Part shown: piece after piece, positions 53,691 through 61,838 of the stretch | Position numbering within the stretch: position 1 is the stretch's first letter | Layout of the letters: the number at the start of each line of letters is the position of its first letter | Assembly (NCBI RefSeq): GCF_001618145.1 | Contig: NZ_LQNF01000010.1 | Coordinates: 97,457 to 161,456, forward strand | Direction: 5' to 3' | Source: Oceanobacillus damuensis | GTDB lineage: Bacteria; Bacillota; Bacilli; Bacillales; Amphibacillaceae | Length of the DNA: 64,000 bases | Notes under the pieces: generated by a model | Seen by the model: only the letters and a program-made list of their open reading frames with translations | Databases searched by the model: none | What the model was told of the DNA's origin: nothing | Made by a program: the position numbers and the translations under genes

Positions 53691-54163
53691 ATAAACTAAG
53701 AAACGAAAAAGGTGCTGCACTAGTACTCACGATAATGATGATTACTTTATTTTTGGTGTTTATATTAGGTTTATTTACTCAAGTGACAAATACAACCAAA
53801 CAGGTAACTACGATGGAAAAACAAATAGATGCTCAGCTTATTGCGGATATGGGTGTTACATATTTTCAGAGACTAGTTGAAATAAATCAGCCACTTCTAG
53901 AGAGGGAAATTAATGAGGATCCAGATGATGATAATCTTGCTAATGTTGTAGATTTGTTTATAGATGAATTACTAAACGTTGAAAAGCAACGGGTTGATGT
54001 TGATGAAAATAGAACTTATGAAATCACGTATGAAGGCTTTAACGCTGATGAGAAAAGTATTCATTTTAAAAGTGTTGGCTTCGTTACTGATACAGAAGCG
54101 ACGTCTTACGGAACCATCGTCATACACATAACCGGACTAGATGAAAGCGGGGTGCCCGAATGA
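53687..54163 (+). CDS. PilX-like minor pilin protein
   Basis: A 158-residue protein starting MNKLRNEKGAALVLTIMMITL, the leader-plus-helix pattern of PilX/PulK-type minor pilins, which lack the glutamate at +5. One transmembrane helix is followed by an acidic, helix-rich soluble domain (EINEDPDDDNLANVVDLFIDELL). It is probably part of the pilus tip complex. It overlaps both neighbours by four bases (ATGA), so translation is coupled through pilB. Base composition looks AT-rich compared with the motor genes. Confidence 0.78.
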   Translation: MNKLRNEKGAALVLTIMMITLFLVFILGLFTQVTNTTKQVTTMEKQIDAQLIADMGVTYFQRLVEINQPLLEREINEDPDDDNLANVVDLFIDELLNVEKQRVDVDENRTYEITYEGFNADEKSIHFKSVGFVTDTEATSYGTIVIHITGLDESGVPE

Positions 54164-55782
54164 TGAAACGAAAACGTCTTGGAGATTTACTCCAGGAAGC
54201 AGGTCTTGTCACGGAAGAACAGGTCGTTGAAGCTCTGGAAAATAAAAAGGATGACCAGAAATTGGGAGATGCGCTTCTTGACCATGGGTTTATAACAGAA
54301 CAACAGTTAATTGAAGTTCTTGAGTTTCAATTGGGAATTCCGCATGTATCTCTTTATCGCTATCCGATTGAGGAAAATGTGCTTGGCTTTGTTACAAAGG
54401 AAATGGCTCAGAAGAATATCCTGATGCCTTTGAAACTGCAGGACAACACATTAACGATAGCGATGCGTGACCCGATGGATTATTTTGCCATTGATGATTT
54501 GGAAATCGGGACAGGCTTCAGTATATCTCCAGTAATTGCAGCCAAGGACGATATTTTGTATGCGATCAACAAATACTATTTTAAAAATGGCTCGGAAATG
54601 CTGCTTGATTCAAATGAAGAAGCTGAAGCCCCTGTTATTCGTATGCTGGATCAGCTTCTGAACACTGGTGTCCAGTTAAAGGCCAGTGATATACATATCG
54701 ATCCACAGGAAGCAAATGTACAAGTCCGTTACCGGATCGATGGCCGGCTGCAGACGGAGAAAATGATTCCAAAACAGATGCAGAATTCATTGACAGCGAG
54801 AATAAAAATATTGGCAGATATGAACATTACCCAAACGAGACTACCGCAGGATGGCCGGATTAAAACATTGGTCGGTTCAACACCAGTCGACTTGCGCATA
54901 TCCTGTCTGCCTACTGTACATGGGGAAAAGGTTGTTATCCGTATCCTTGATTTGAACAATGCACTGATGGATTTGTCGGACCTTCATTTTTCCGTGCAAA
55001 ACCGTCAAAAATATCAAGACCTGATTACGCAGCCATCGGGGCTTGTTCTTTTAACCGGGCCAACAGGTTCCGGTAAGACATCAACACTGTATGCTTCTGT
55101 CAATCGGTTGAATTCGGAAAATGTCAACATCATTACTGTCGAGGATCCTGTCGAGTACCAGATGGAAGGGATAAATCAGGTACAGGTTAACAGTAAAATC
55201 GGCTTGACATTCGCAGAGGGATTGCGCTCTATTTTACGGCAGGACCCAAATATCATCATGGTCGGTGAAATACGTGACCAGGAAACAGCGGAAATCGCTA
55301 TACGGGCGTCTTTAACGGGACATTTGGTATTTAGCACACTTCATACAAACAGTGCCGTTGAATCCATCCCCCGATTAATCGATATGGGAATTGAGCCATA
55401 TCTTGTCGTATCGTCTTTATCAGGGATAGTGGCCCAGCGTTTGGTACGAAAAATATGTCTAGACTGCAGAACAGAAAGAGGTTTGACAGAAATGGAAAGG
55501 GAAATTTTTGAAAAGAGCGGTGTAGAGGTTGGGCATGTCTATCACGGACAGGGCTGCAGTGTCTGTCATCAGACAGGCTACAGGGGGCGGCTTGCGGTAC
55601 ATGAAGTGTTGGTCCTTGATGAAGAGATGAAAAGCATGCTCCTGAATAATCAATCAACAGCTGCAATACGCAATTATGCGAAAGGACAGGGAATGGATTT
55701 TCTCATTCAGGATGGTCTGGAAAAAGTAAAAAGCGGTTTAACGACAATTGATGAAATCATGCAAGTATCCATAAGTGTATAG
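54160..55782 (+). CDS. pilB: Type IV pilus assembly ATPase PilB with MshEN domain
   Basis: A 540-residue GspE/PilB hexameric ATPase that powers pilus extension. The N terminus has two tandem MshEN-type motifs, RLGDLLQEAGLVTEEQ and KLGDALLDHGFITEQQL, in the first ~60 residues. In MshE and some PilB proteins this domain binds cyclic di-GMP. The ATPase core has Walker A GPTGSGKT (from residue 300), an Asp box, Walker B IIMVGEIRD and a His box HLVFSTLHTN. A four-cysteine zinc motif (CLDC with CSVC) follows. Length and motifs are those of a functional motor. An alternative start ATG is at 54163. Confidence 0.95.
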   Translation: MMKRKRLGDLLQEAGLVTEEQVVEALENKKDDQKLGDALLDHGFITEQQLIEVLEFQLGIPHVSLYRYPIEENVLGFVTKEMAQKNILMPLKLQDNTLTIAMRDPMDYFAIDDLEIGTGFSISPVIAAKDDILYAINKYYFKNGSEMLLDSNEEAEAPVIRMLDQLLNTGVQLKASDIHIDPQEANVQVRYRIDGRLQTEKMIPKQMQNSLTARIKILADMNITQTRLPQDGRIKTLVGSTPVDLRISCLPTVHGEKVVIRILDLNNALMDLSDLHFSVQNRQKYQDLITQPSGLVLLTGPTGSGKTSTLYASVNRLNSENVNIITVEDPVEYQMEGINQVQVNSKIGLTFAEGLRSILRQDPNIIMVGEIRDQETAEIAIRASLTGHLVFSTLHTNSAVESIPRLIDMGIEPYLVVSSLSGIVAQRLVRKICLDCRTERGLTEMEREIFEKSGVEVGHVYHGQGCSVCHQTGYRGRLAVHEVLVLDEEMKSMLLNNQSTAAIRNYAKGQGMDFLIQDGLEKVKSGLTTIDEIMQVSISV

Positions 55783-55792
55783 GGTGAACAAT

Positions 55793-56833
55793 ATGAAGAA
55801 AAATTTTGAGAAATGGTTAACGATTGCTTTTGAGAAACATGCCTCCGATGTCCATCTGACAGTCGGCAAGGCACCGATTTTCCGTATTAATGGAAATCTG
55901 GAAGAACAGGATCTGCCGAAGCTTTTGCCAGCAGATACGAGACAGATTGTTCGACTAATTTTATCTGAAGAACAATTGGAAACCCTCCGTATCAAACGGG
56001 AGATTGATTTCTCCTATGGTATCCATGGTGTATCACGATTTCGGGTGAACGCCTTTTACCAGCGCGGGGAATTATCATTTGCAATCAGAATTATTCCGGA
56101 TGGTATTCCTACCATCGAACAGCTGCATCTGCCTTCGATAACGAAGGAAATCGTCCATTACCCACAGGGGCTTATTCTTGTTACAGGACCAACGGGGAGC
56201 GGGAAAAGTACGACACTTGCATCGATGATCGACTATATTAACCAAACGGTGCCTCGGCATATTATTACACTTGAAGATCCGATTGAATATATGCACTCCC
56301 ATAAGAAATCGATTATCGATCAGCGGGAGGTTGGATTCGATACAAACAATTTTGTGAACGGTCTGCGGGCAAGTTTGCGTCAGGACCCAGATGTGATCCT
56401 TGTTGGAGAAATGCGCGACTTCGAAACGATCTCAACGGCAATTACCGCTGCAGAAACCGGACATTTGGTTTTTGGTACGTTACACACGACAGATGCAGTA
56501 TCGACGATTGAGCGGATTATTGATGTGTTCCCTGCAGAACAGCAGGACCAGATCAGAGTCCAGCTTTCAACAATTCTGCAGGCAGTTATTTCTCAACGCT
56601 TGCTTCTTACAAAAAACAGAATGGACAGACGTGTGGCAACCGAGGTGCTGATGAACACTTCAGCCGTTAAAAATCTGATCCGCAATGAAAAGCTCCACCA
56701 AATCCAAAATGTTCTACAGACATCACGTGATCAAGGCATGCATACACTTGAAATGGATTTGAAACGATTGATCGGTGAAAATGAAATCGATTATGAAACC
56801 GCAGCTCCTTATTTGCAGGAAAGGAGCTTCTAA
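55793..56833 (+). CDS. pilT: Pilus retraction ATPase PilT
   Basis: A 346-residue retraction motor. Walker A is GPTGSGKSTTLASM (from residue 132), Walker B is VILVGEMRD, and HLVFGTLHTTDA is the His box. The AIRIIP motif in LSFAIRIIPDG and the C-terminal part, which lacks a zinc motif, separate it from PilB. It disassembles the pilus, which gives twitching and DNA uptake force. ATG 55793 follows AGGGTGA, and there is an 18-base frame extension upstream. A PilT is unusual for a Bacillus-type genome, where ComGA alone is normal. Confidence 0.94.
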   Translation: MKKNFEKWLTIAFEKHASDVHLTVGKAPIFRINGNLEEQDLPKLLPADTRQIVRLILSEEQLETLRIKREIDFSYGIHGVSRFRVNAFYQRGELSFAIRIIPDGIPTIEQLHLPSITKEIVHYPQGLILVTGPTGSGKSTTLASMIDYINQTVPRHIITLEDPIEYMHSHKKSIIDQREVGFDTNNFVNGLRASLRQDPDVILVGEMRDFETISTAITAAETGHLVFGTLHTTDAVSTIERIIDVFPAEQQDQIRVQLSTILQAVISQRLLLTKNRMDRRVATEVLMNTSAVKNLIRNEKLHQIQNVLQTSRDQGMHTLEMDLKRLIGENEIDYETAAPYLQERSF

Positions 56834-56836
56834 GCA

Positions 56837-58033
56837 ATGAATTATCAATATAGCGGTCGAAGAATCTCAGGACAAAAGATTAAAGGGAAGATAGAGGCTG
56901 ATACAAAAAATACAGCCCTCTCACAGCTTGAAAAAGATGGTTTGATCATTTTCGAGATTGAAGAGACGAAGGCATGGAATAGAGATATAATTTTAAATAA
57001 AACTGTGAAAAACAAAGATTTCATTATTTTTTTGAGACAATATGCAACATTGATCCATGCAGGAATTACTATTTCTGAAGCAACAAAGACAATGATGCTC
57101 CAAACCAATAGCGACGCACTTAGAATTACATTGACAGATGTAGATAGACAGCTTGAACAGGGACAAAGTCTATCAAAGGCTGCAGCGCGACATCCTAAGG
57201 TTTTTCCGACTTTGCTTGTCAATATGATTCATGCCGGCGAGGTGAGTGGTAAGCTGGATGAAATACTGAATGAAATGGCAGACTACTACGAAAAGCAATA
57301 CAGTAATAAGCAGAAAGTTATCTCTGCATTGCTGTATCCGAGTGTTGTTGGTGTCATAACGGTTCTCTTAAGTATCTTCCTGCTCGTCTTTATAGTGCCC
57401 CAGTTTGTGAGCATGTTTAATTCATTTGGTGAGGAGCTGCCTGCCTATACACAATTCGTTTTAAATTTGAGTGATTTTACGGGAAGGTACTGGTGGATAC
57501 TGCTGGTTGTCGTTGCCATCGGTATTATTCTTTATAAATATTTCATCCAACATGATTCAGTCCGATACCGGGTGGATTTTCTTAAGATGAAATTTCCGTT
57601 ACTTGGTGTTTTGGTTCATAAGGGTGCATTGGTTCGTATGACACAAACGCTGAGCACACTAGTGAACAGCTCTGTTCCGATATTGCAATCGGTAGAAATT
57701 ACGGAGAAGGTAGTCGGAAATAGAGTAATCGAAAATGTGCTGATCGATGCAAGAAAATCATTGGCTGTTGGGGATTCCCTTGCAAAGCCGATGAAAAAGC
57801 ACTGGGCTTTTCCGGCATTAATTGTCCAAATGATCCAGATTGGTGAAAAAACAGGTACATTGGACCATATGCTCACCAAGGCTGCCGAATTTTATGCTGA
57901 AGAGGTTGATCAGCTGTCAGATCGGATCAAAACATTGATAGAACCATTGATGATCATCGTGCTGACAGTGCTTGTCGGAGGCATCATTGCTGCTGTTGTG
58001 ATCCCAATGTTTGGCATGTTTGAAAGCCTGTAA
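56837..58033 (+). CDS. pilC: Pilus inner-membrane platform protein PilC
   Basis: A 398-residue GspF/PilC polytopic membrane protein with two T2SSF domains (about 60-190 and 260-390). Hydrophobic helices lie near residues 170-195, 215-240 and 370-395. It forms the platform under the pilus and couples PilB/PilT to pilin insertion. FIIFLRQYATLIHAGI and LVRMTQTLSTLVNSSVP mark the two homologous repeats. It starts three bases after pilT. Confidence 0.95.
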   Translation: MNYQYSGRRISGQKIKGKIEADTKNTALSQLEKDGLIIFEIEETKAWNRDIILNKTVKNKDFIIFLRQYATLIHAGITISEATKTMMLQTNSDALRITLTDVDRQLEQGQSLSKAAARHPKVFPTLLVNMIHAGEVSGKLDEILNEMADYYEKQYSNKQKVISALLYPSVVGVITVLLSIFLLVFIVPQFVSMFNSFGEELPAYTQFVLNLSDFTGRYWWILLVVVAIGIILYKYFIQHDSVRYRVDFLKMKFPLLGVLVHKGALVRMTQTLSTLVNSSVPILQSVEITEKVVGNRVIENVLIDARKSLAVGDSLAKPMKKHWAFPALIVQMIQIGEKTGTLDHMLTKAAEFYAEEVDQLSDRIKTLIEPLMIIVLTVLVGGIIAAVVIPMFGMFESL

Positions 58034-58040
58034 AGCACTG

Positions 58041-58068
58041 TTCACTATAGTGAAAATAATAGTAGAAT
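58041..58068 (+). promoter_or_regulatory. Candidate pilA promoter
   Basis: TTCACT (58041-58046), a 16-base spacer and TAGAAT (58063-58068). The -35 box is part of a perfect 14-bp palindrome TTCACTATAGTGAA (58041-58054). A second candidate TATAAT lies a little downstream. Confidence 0.35.
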
Positions 58069-58126
58069 TATGGTAAAATGTGTAATATAATGAAAATGTA
58101 GTGGGAATTTAGTAGGAGTCGATGGT

Positions 58127-58157
58127 TGATTACCTGTATATTGGTATTGGGTAATCA
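58127..58157 (+). promoter_or_regulatory. Hairpin in the pilA leader
   Basis: TGATTACC (58127-58134) pairs with GGTAATCA (58150-58157) around a 15-nt loop in the ~160-nt untranslated leader of pilA. No T tract follows. It may stabilise the mRNA. Confidence 0.4.
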
Positions 58158-58226
58158 GGAGCTAGTAGTGAATCTGACAGAACTGGAATTAATAGAGTAA
58201 CAGATTATAAGGAAGGCGGAGATTGT

Positions 58227-58583
58227 ATGTTACAAAAGTTGAAGAAGATGGTGAAGAAAGAGAAAGGTTTTACTTTGGTAGAGCTGCTGGCGGTCATTGT
58301 TATTTTAGGGATTATTTTGGCTATTGCTGGGCCTGCAGTAGGGAATGTAATTAGCAACTCAAAAGATGATGCCCATGAAGCAAATATGGATTTGTTTGAA
58401 AATGCTGCTAGACTTGCATATACTTCTGGGGAACAAGAAAATAGTTACACTTTAAAAGAACTAGTAGACGGTGGATACTTAAGTGAAATTCCAGAAGATC
58501 CAACTAGTGATGGTCCATATGATGAATCAAAAACAGTTACAACAAGTGATGATGGGCAGACATTTGAATATGAAGATAGGTAG
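58227..58583 (+). CDS. pilA: Major type IV pilin PilA
   Basis: A 118-residue prepilin: leader MLQKLKKMVKKEKG, cleavage after G14, then FTLVELLAVIVILGIILAIAGP, the classic pilin helix with glutamate at +5. The globular domain is small and acidic, with no cysteine pair. It ends in a beta-rich stretch (TVTTSDDGQTFEYEDR). It should form the pilus fibre and is close in size to ComGC. It is preceded by a leader and a possible own promoter and followed by a terminator, which fits higher expression than that of the motor genes. ATG 58227 follows AAGGAAGGCGG. Confidence 0.92.
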   Translation: MLQKLKKMVKKEKGFTLVELLAVIVILGIILAIAGPAVGNVISNSKDDAHEANMDLFENAARLAYTSGEQENSYTLKELVDGGYLSEIPEDPTSDGPYDESKTVTTSDDGQTFEYEDR

Positions 58584-58621
58584 ACATTTGTAAGAATAGA
58601 TTGATAGCAATAATATTGATG

Positions 58622-58656
58622 CGCCCTGACTTGAAAAAATTCGCAGGGCGTTTATT
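58622..58656 (+). terminator. Terminator between pilA and pilD
   Basis: CGCCCTG (58622-58628) pairs with CAGGGCG (58644-58650), followed by TTTATTT. It separates pilA from pilD and could limit read-through. Confidence 0.8.
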
Positions 58657-58691
58657 TAATAAAAATCATACGCAATAAAGGAGCCTCCCAA

Positions 58692-59444
58692 ATGACGTCA
58701 ATCCTGTTTCTTTTCTACCTCCTAGGCCTGATTCTCGGCTCATTTTACAATGTTGTCGGATTGCGTCTCCCCAAAAACATATCCTTCGCAAATGATCGTT
58801 CCGTGTGTCCGCATTGCAAACATCAATTGGCCTGGTATGAGAATGTCCCTTTATTATCATTCCTGATCCAGCGGGGGAAATGCAGGCATTGCCAAGGAAG
58901 GATTTCGTACATATACCCAGTAATCGAATTTTTAACAGCTGCTCTATTTGCGTTCAGCTTTTACAGTATCGGGTTTGAGACTGAGCTGATTACGGCGTTG
59001 CTGTTCGTTTCCATGCTGATGATTGTTTTAGTATCAGATATTACATATATGCTCATTCCAAATAAGCTGCTGTTGTTTTTTTTGCCGTTGTTCATTGTCC
59101 TAAGAATCATCGAACCCATAGAACCGTGGTGGTCGGCAATCGGTGGTGCAATTATTGGATTCGGTCTGATTTTTATTATTATACTCATCAGTCGCGGCGG
59201 CATGGGGGCAGGGGATATGAAGCTGTTTGGTGTTCTCGGTATTGTGCTCGGTATGGAGAAGGTGTTGCTTGCTTTCTTTCTATCATGTCTCATCGGATCG
59301 GTTATCGGAATGATGCTCATCCTATTTAAAATTATCGATAGAAAGCAGCCTGTGCCATTCGGGCCGTATATTGTTCTTTCAGCTTTAATAACTTATTTTT
59401 ACGGGAATACTTTAATCAATTGGTATTTCAATTTACTCATATAG
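58692..59444 (+). CDS. pilD: Prepilin peptidase/N-methyltransferase PilD
   Basis: A 250-residue membrane aspartyl protease that cleaves the leaders of the pilins here and methylates the new N terminus. The N-terminal zinc region has two CxxC pairs (CPHCKHQ and CRHCQGR). The catalytic aspartates are in VLVSDITYMLIPN and in the GxGD motif GMGAGDMKLFG. There are about six or seven transmembrane segments. A locus-specific peptidase, separate from ComC, makes the system self-contained. ATG 58692 follows AAGGAGCC. Confidence 0.95.
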   Translation: MTSILFLFYLLGLILGSFYNVVGLRLPKNISFANDRSVCPHCKHQLAWYENVPLLSFLIQRGKCRHCQGRISYIYPVIEFLTAALFAFSFYSIGFETELITALLFVSMLMIVLVSDITYMLIPNKLLLFFLPLFIVLRIIEPIEPWWSAIGGAIIGFGLIFIIILISRGGMGAGDMKLFGVLGIVLGMEKVLLAFFLSCLIGSVIGMMLILFKIIDRKQPVPFGPYIVLSALITYFYGNTLINWYFNLLI

Positions 59445-59456
59445 GCGGGTGACAAC

Positions 59457-60368
59457 ATGGGACTGATGAATAATGGAAGGGTCAATATAGTGATTACCAA
59501 TCAGGTTCTCAGGTACAGCTATCACAAAAACAATAATGTTGTTGGAATGGTTGTGCATGGTGAGGTGGAATTTCCGGAAGGCACCATAAAGGACGGAGCT
59601 ATTGAAAATTCCGGTGTGTTTGTGGAAGTGGTTAATGAGCTTGTCCATAAACATAAATGGAAACGAAAGAAGCTGTTCTTCGCTGTGCCGGATGATACTG
59701 TCGTCATTCGACAATTGCAGGTTCCGGCAGTTTTAACAAAGGAAGAAGCGGCTGGTTATGTGAAAGCGCAGATTGGAAGCAGTTTCTATTTGCCTTTTTC
59801 CAATCCTGCCATCGCGATTGAATTTCTTGAGGCGGATGAGAAAAATCGAGACATTCTTTTGTTTGCATATCCCAATGATAAAATTTCTGCATATGAGGAA
59901 GCTTTTGAAAAAGCTGGATTAAAGCCGATGGCAGCTGATTTGACATCTTTGTCTGTATATCGTTATTACTATGTGTCAAATCCAAATCAGGATGGAAAGA
60001 ATCATGTTCTGTTAATCCATTGGAATAAGGATTCTTTGCTGCTGACAGCATTTAATAATCATAAGGCGGTTTTTTCCCGCTACGTGAAAATTTCAATAGA
60101 TGCAGACAGTGATGAACAGGCTGTTCGACAGCTTATTAATGAGTACACCATTGAGATTAATCGAATCATCGATTTTTATCAGTATTCCATTACGAAGGGG
60201 GAGGCACAGATCAACCAGCTGCTCCTTTCCGGGGATTTCCCTTTCATGGAGATGGTGAAAACGACTCTCACTGAAACTGTTACAATACCTATTCACCATT
60301 TTGAGAATGAGAAATTGACAGCAAAATATATCGATGTTTTAGGTCTGGCACTGAAGAAAGATTCTTAG
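59457..60368 (+). CDS. pilM: Type IV pilus assembly protein PilM
   Basis: A 303-residue actin-fold cytoplasmic protein that, with PilN and PilO, links the motor platform to the pilus alignment complex. RQLQVPAVLTKEEAAGYVKAQIGSSFYLPF, given here in part as VPAVLTKEEAAGYV, is diagnostic for PilM. The N-terminal phosphate loop is degenerate: it reads NIVITNQVLRYS where typical PilM has GLDIGSSS. So nucleotide binding may be lost. ATG 59457 follows GCGGGTGAC. It begins the pilM-pilN-pilO run. Confidence 0.85.
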   Translation: MGLMNNGRVNIVITNQVLRYSYHKNNNVVGMVVHGEVEFPEGTIKDGAIENSGVFVEVVNELVHKHKWKRKKLFFAVPDDTVVIRQLQVPAVLTKEEAAGYVKAQIGSSFYLPFSNPAIAIEFLEADEKNRDILLFAYPNDKISAYEEAFEKAGLKPMAADLTSLSVYRYYYVSNPNQDGKNHVLLIHWNKDSLLLTAFNNHKAVFSRYVKISIDADSDEQAVRQLINEYTIEINRIIDFYQYSITKGEAQINQLLLSGDFPFMEMVKTTLTETVTIPIHHFENEKLTAKYIDVLGLALKKDS

Positions 60369-60378
60369 GGGGGAGCAC

Positions 60379-60921
60379 GTGAATACAGAAATTAATTTTC
60401 TTGAAAAAGAACCGAATAAAAATCGTGCATACATCGTTCTTGGAATCATTTTCTTTATTTTGCTGACTTTGACAGTGACTCTTTTGCTGCTCCAACAAAG
60501 CAGTTATGACAAGCAGCTCATAACTCTTGAAAACGAACGGGTAGAAGTGGAAACCGTGCTTATGGAACAGCAGGCAGAACATGGGACAGTCAGACAGCTT
60601 GAAAGGGTACAGGAGGAAATGAGAAAGAAGGAGGCAGAAATGATTCCAAATACAGCATTGTATCGTGAGATCACTGGTTTGCTTGGAACTGCAGAGCAAC
60701 TGATTTCATATGGATACGAAACCGACAACGGGATAGTCGTGGATGCCACTTTTCAATCATTGAATGCTATCGCTGAATATATCGCAGCGCTTATGAAAGA
60801 GAGCTATGTCGAGGATGTACTGCTTACAAGTTCGGTAAAAATGGGACAGGCATATGAAGCGACATTCGAGCTTACAATCGATTCGGAAATGGTGATGGAG
60901 GAGTTTGCCGCAAATGATTAA
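60379..60921 (+). CDS. pilN: PilN-like pilus assembly protein
   Basis: A 180-residue bitopic membrane protein. A short cytoplasmic tail (NTEINFLEKEPNKNR) that would bind PilM, as in the INLLP motif of classical PilN, is followed by one transmembrane helix (YIVLGIIFFILLTLTVTLLLL). A coiled-coil and a small ferredoxin-like C-terminal domain complete it. Start GTG 60379 follows GGGGGGAGCAC. Identity is by position, topology and the INFLEKE tail. Confidence 0.82.
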   Translation: MNTEINFLEKEPNKNRAYIVLGIIFFILLTLTVTLLLLQQSSYDKQLITLENERVEVETVLMEQQAEHGTVRQLERVQEEMRKKEAEMIPNTALYREITGLLGTAEQLISYGYETDNGIVVDATFQSLNAIAEYIAALMKESYVEDVLLTSSVKMGQAYEATFELTIDSEMVMEEFAAND

Positions 60922-61456
60922 ACAATGGGGGAAAAATCATACATTTATCGCAGTTGGTATTCTTGCTGCAACTCTATTAATCTATGGAATAGCATATTTG
61001 TATGTCATCAAACCACTGCAGGACGAAGTAGAAATGAAAAAAACCGAGGTTTCTATGTATGAAAATCAGCTCAGCGATATTTCAAACGGGCCCGGTGCGG
61101 AAGTGAATGAAGAGCTTGCTGAAGCAGCCGGCAAAATACCAAACAGTAAAGCGACAGATCAGCTGCTTATTGGATTGGAAGAAATAGCTAGGCATCATAA
61201 TGTGAGTATTGACTCTATTGCAGCGGACGGCATGATGGGATCAGAGAATGCAGAAGCGGAGGAGGACTCCATCATTAACGAAACATCCTATATAATGGAT
61301 GCAACTGCAAAAGACCTCAATTCCATGAATGATTTTCTGAACGGACTTAGCTTAAGTGAACGCCTGATCCGAATTGATGCAATTAACCTACAGCAAAGCG
61401 AGACAGATAGTTACCTTACAGTTACATTTACAGCATTTCACGCGGATAGCTTTTAA
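60914..61456 (+). CDS. pilO: PilO-like pilus assembly protein
   Basis: A 180-residue bitopic membrane protein with an N-terminal helix (HTFIAVGILAATLLIYGIAY) and a short coiled-coil (LQDEVEMKKTEVSMYENQL). A ferredoxin-fold C-terminal domain (RLIRIDAINLQQSETDSYLTVTFTAF, given in part here as RLIRIDAINLQQ) follows. It is the usual partner of PilN. The start ATG 60914 follows GGAGGAG and overlaps the end of pilN by eight bases. No PilP or PilQ follows, as expected with no outer membrane. Confidence 0.82.
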   Translation: MIKQWGKNHTFIAVGILAATLLIYGIAYLYVIKPLQDEVEMKKTEVSMYENQLSDISNGPGAEVNEELAEAAGKIPNSKATDQLLIGLEEIARHHNVSIDSIAADGMMGSENAEAEEDSIINETSYIMDATAKDLNSMNDFLNGLSLSERLIRIDAINLQQSETDSYLTVTFTAFHADSF

Positions 61457-61531
61457 CGAAAAGCTGTCCTTTTACTTTGCCATAAAGGTTCTTATGCTGC
61501 TTTCCGCTTCATAATTTATAATAAAGGAGGG

Positions 61532-61765
61532 ATGATGATGCGGCATTATGCTATTCTGCGCTTGTTATTAGCTGGCTTTTTCCTGTACATTGCCTGGCCG
61601 GTATTTCCATATGCAACGTCAAACATCGAGTTAATTTTCTGGGGGGGCTGGCTGTTGTTCCTGTTACTTGTTGTTGGAGCAAATTTTGCAACCCTTTTAG
61701 AAATGACAAGGCCACCTGTAATGGAACAGGAGGAATTAAATAGAAGGCAACGTGATTTTCATTGA
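61532..61765 (+). CDS. Small two-helix membrane protein at the end of the pil locus
   Basis: A 77-residue protein with two hydrophobic helices (LRLLLAGFFLYIAWPVF and LIFWGGWLLFLLLVVGANF) and a charged C-terminal tail (MTRPPVMEQEELNRRQRDFH). It sits 75 bases after pilO behind AAAGGAGGG. I do not recognise it. It may belong to the pil locus or to ytoI. Starts at 61532, 61535 and 61538 are all in frame. Confidence 0.7.
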   Translation: MMMRHYAILRLLLAGFFLYIAWPVFPYATSNIELIFWGGWLLFLLLVVGANFATLLEMTRPPVMEQEELNRRQRDFH

Positions 61766-61776
61766 GTTTCTGTCCC

Positions 61777-61823
61777 TTCAACTGTATAATTAATTTTAAC
61801 AGGTGTGATATAGTACAGTTGAA
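61777..61823 (+). promoter_or_regulatory. Inverted repeat upstream of ytoI, candidate operator
   Basis: TTCAACTGTA (61777-61786) and TACAGTTGAA (61814-61823) form a perfect 10-bp inverted repeat separated by 27 bases. They contain TATAAT and TATAGT boxes 18 bases apart. Its place directly before a helix-turn-helix protein suggests autoregulation. Confidence 0.5.
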
Positions 61824-61838
61824 AGCTGGTGGAATAAA

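Noticed and set aside
58069..58226. c-di-GMP riboswitch in the pilA leader
   Set aside because: Clostridial pilin genes can have one, but I do not see the conserved class I or class II sequence blocks; only a simple hairpin is visible.
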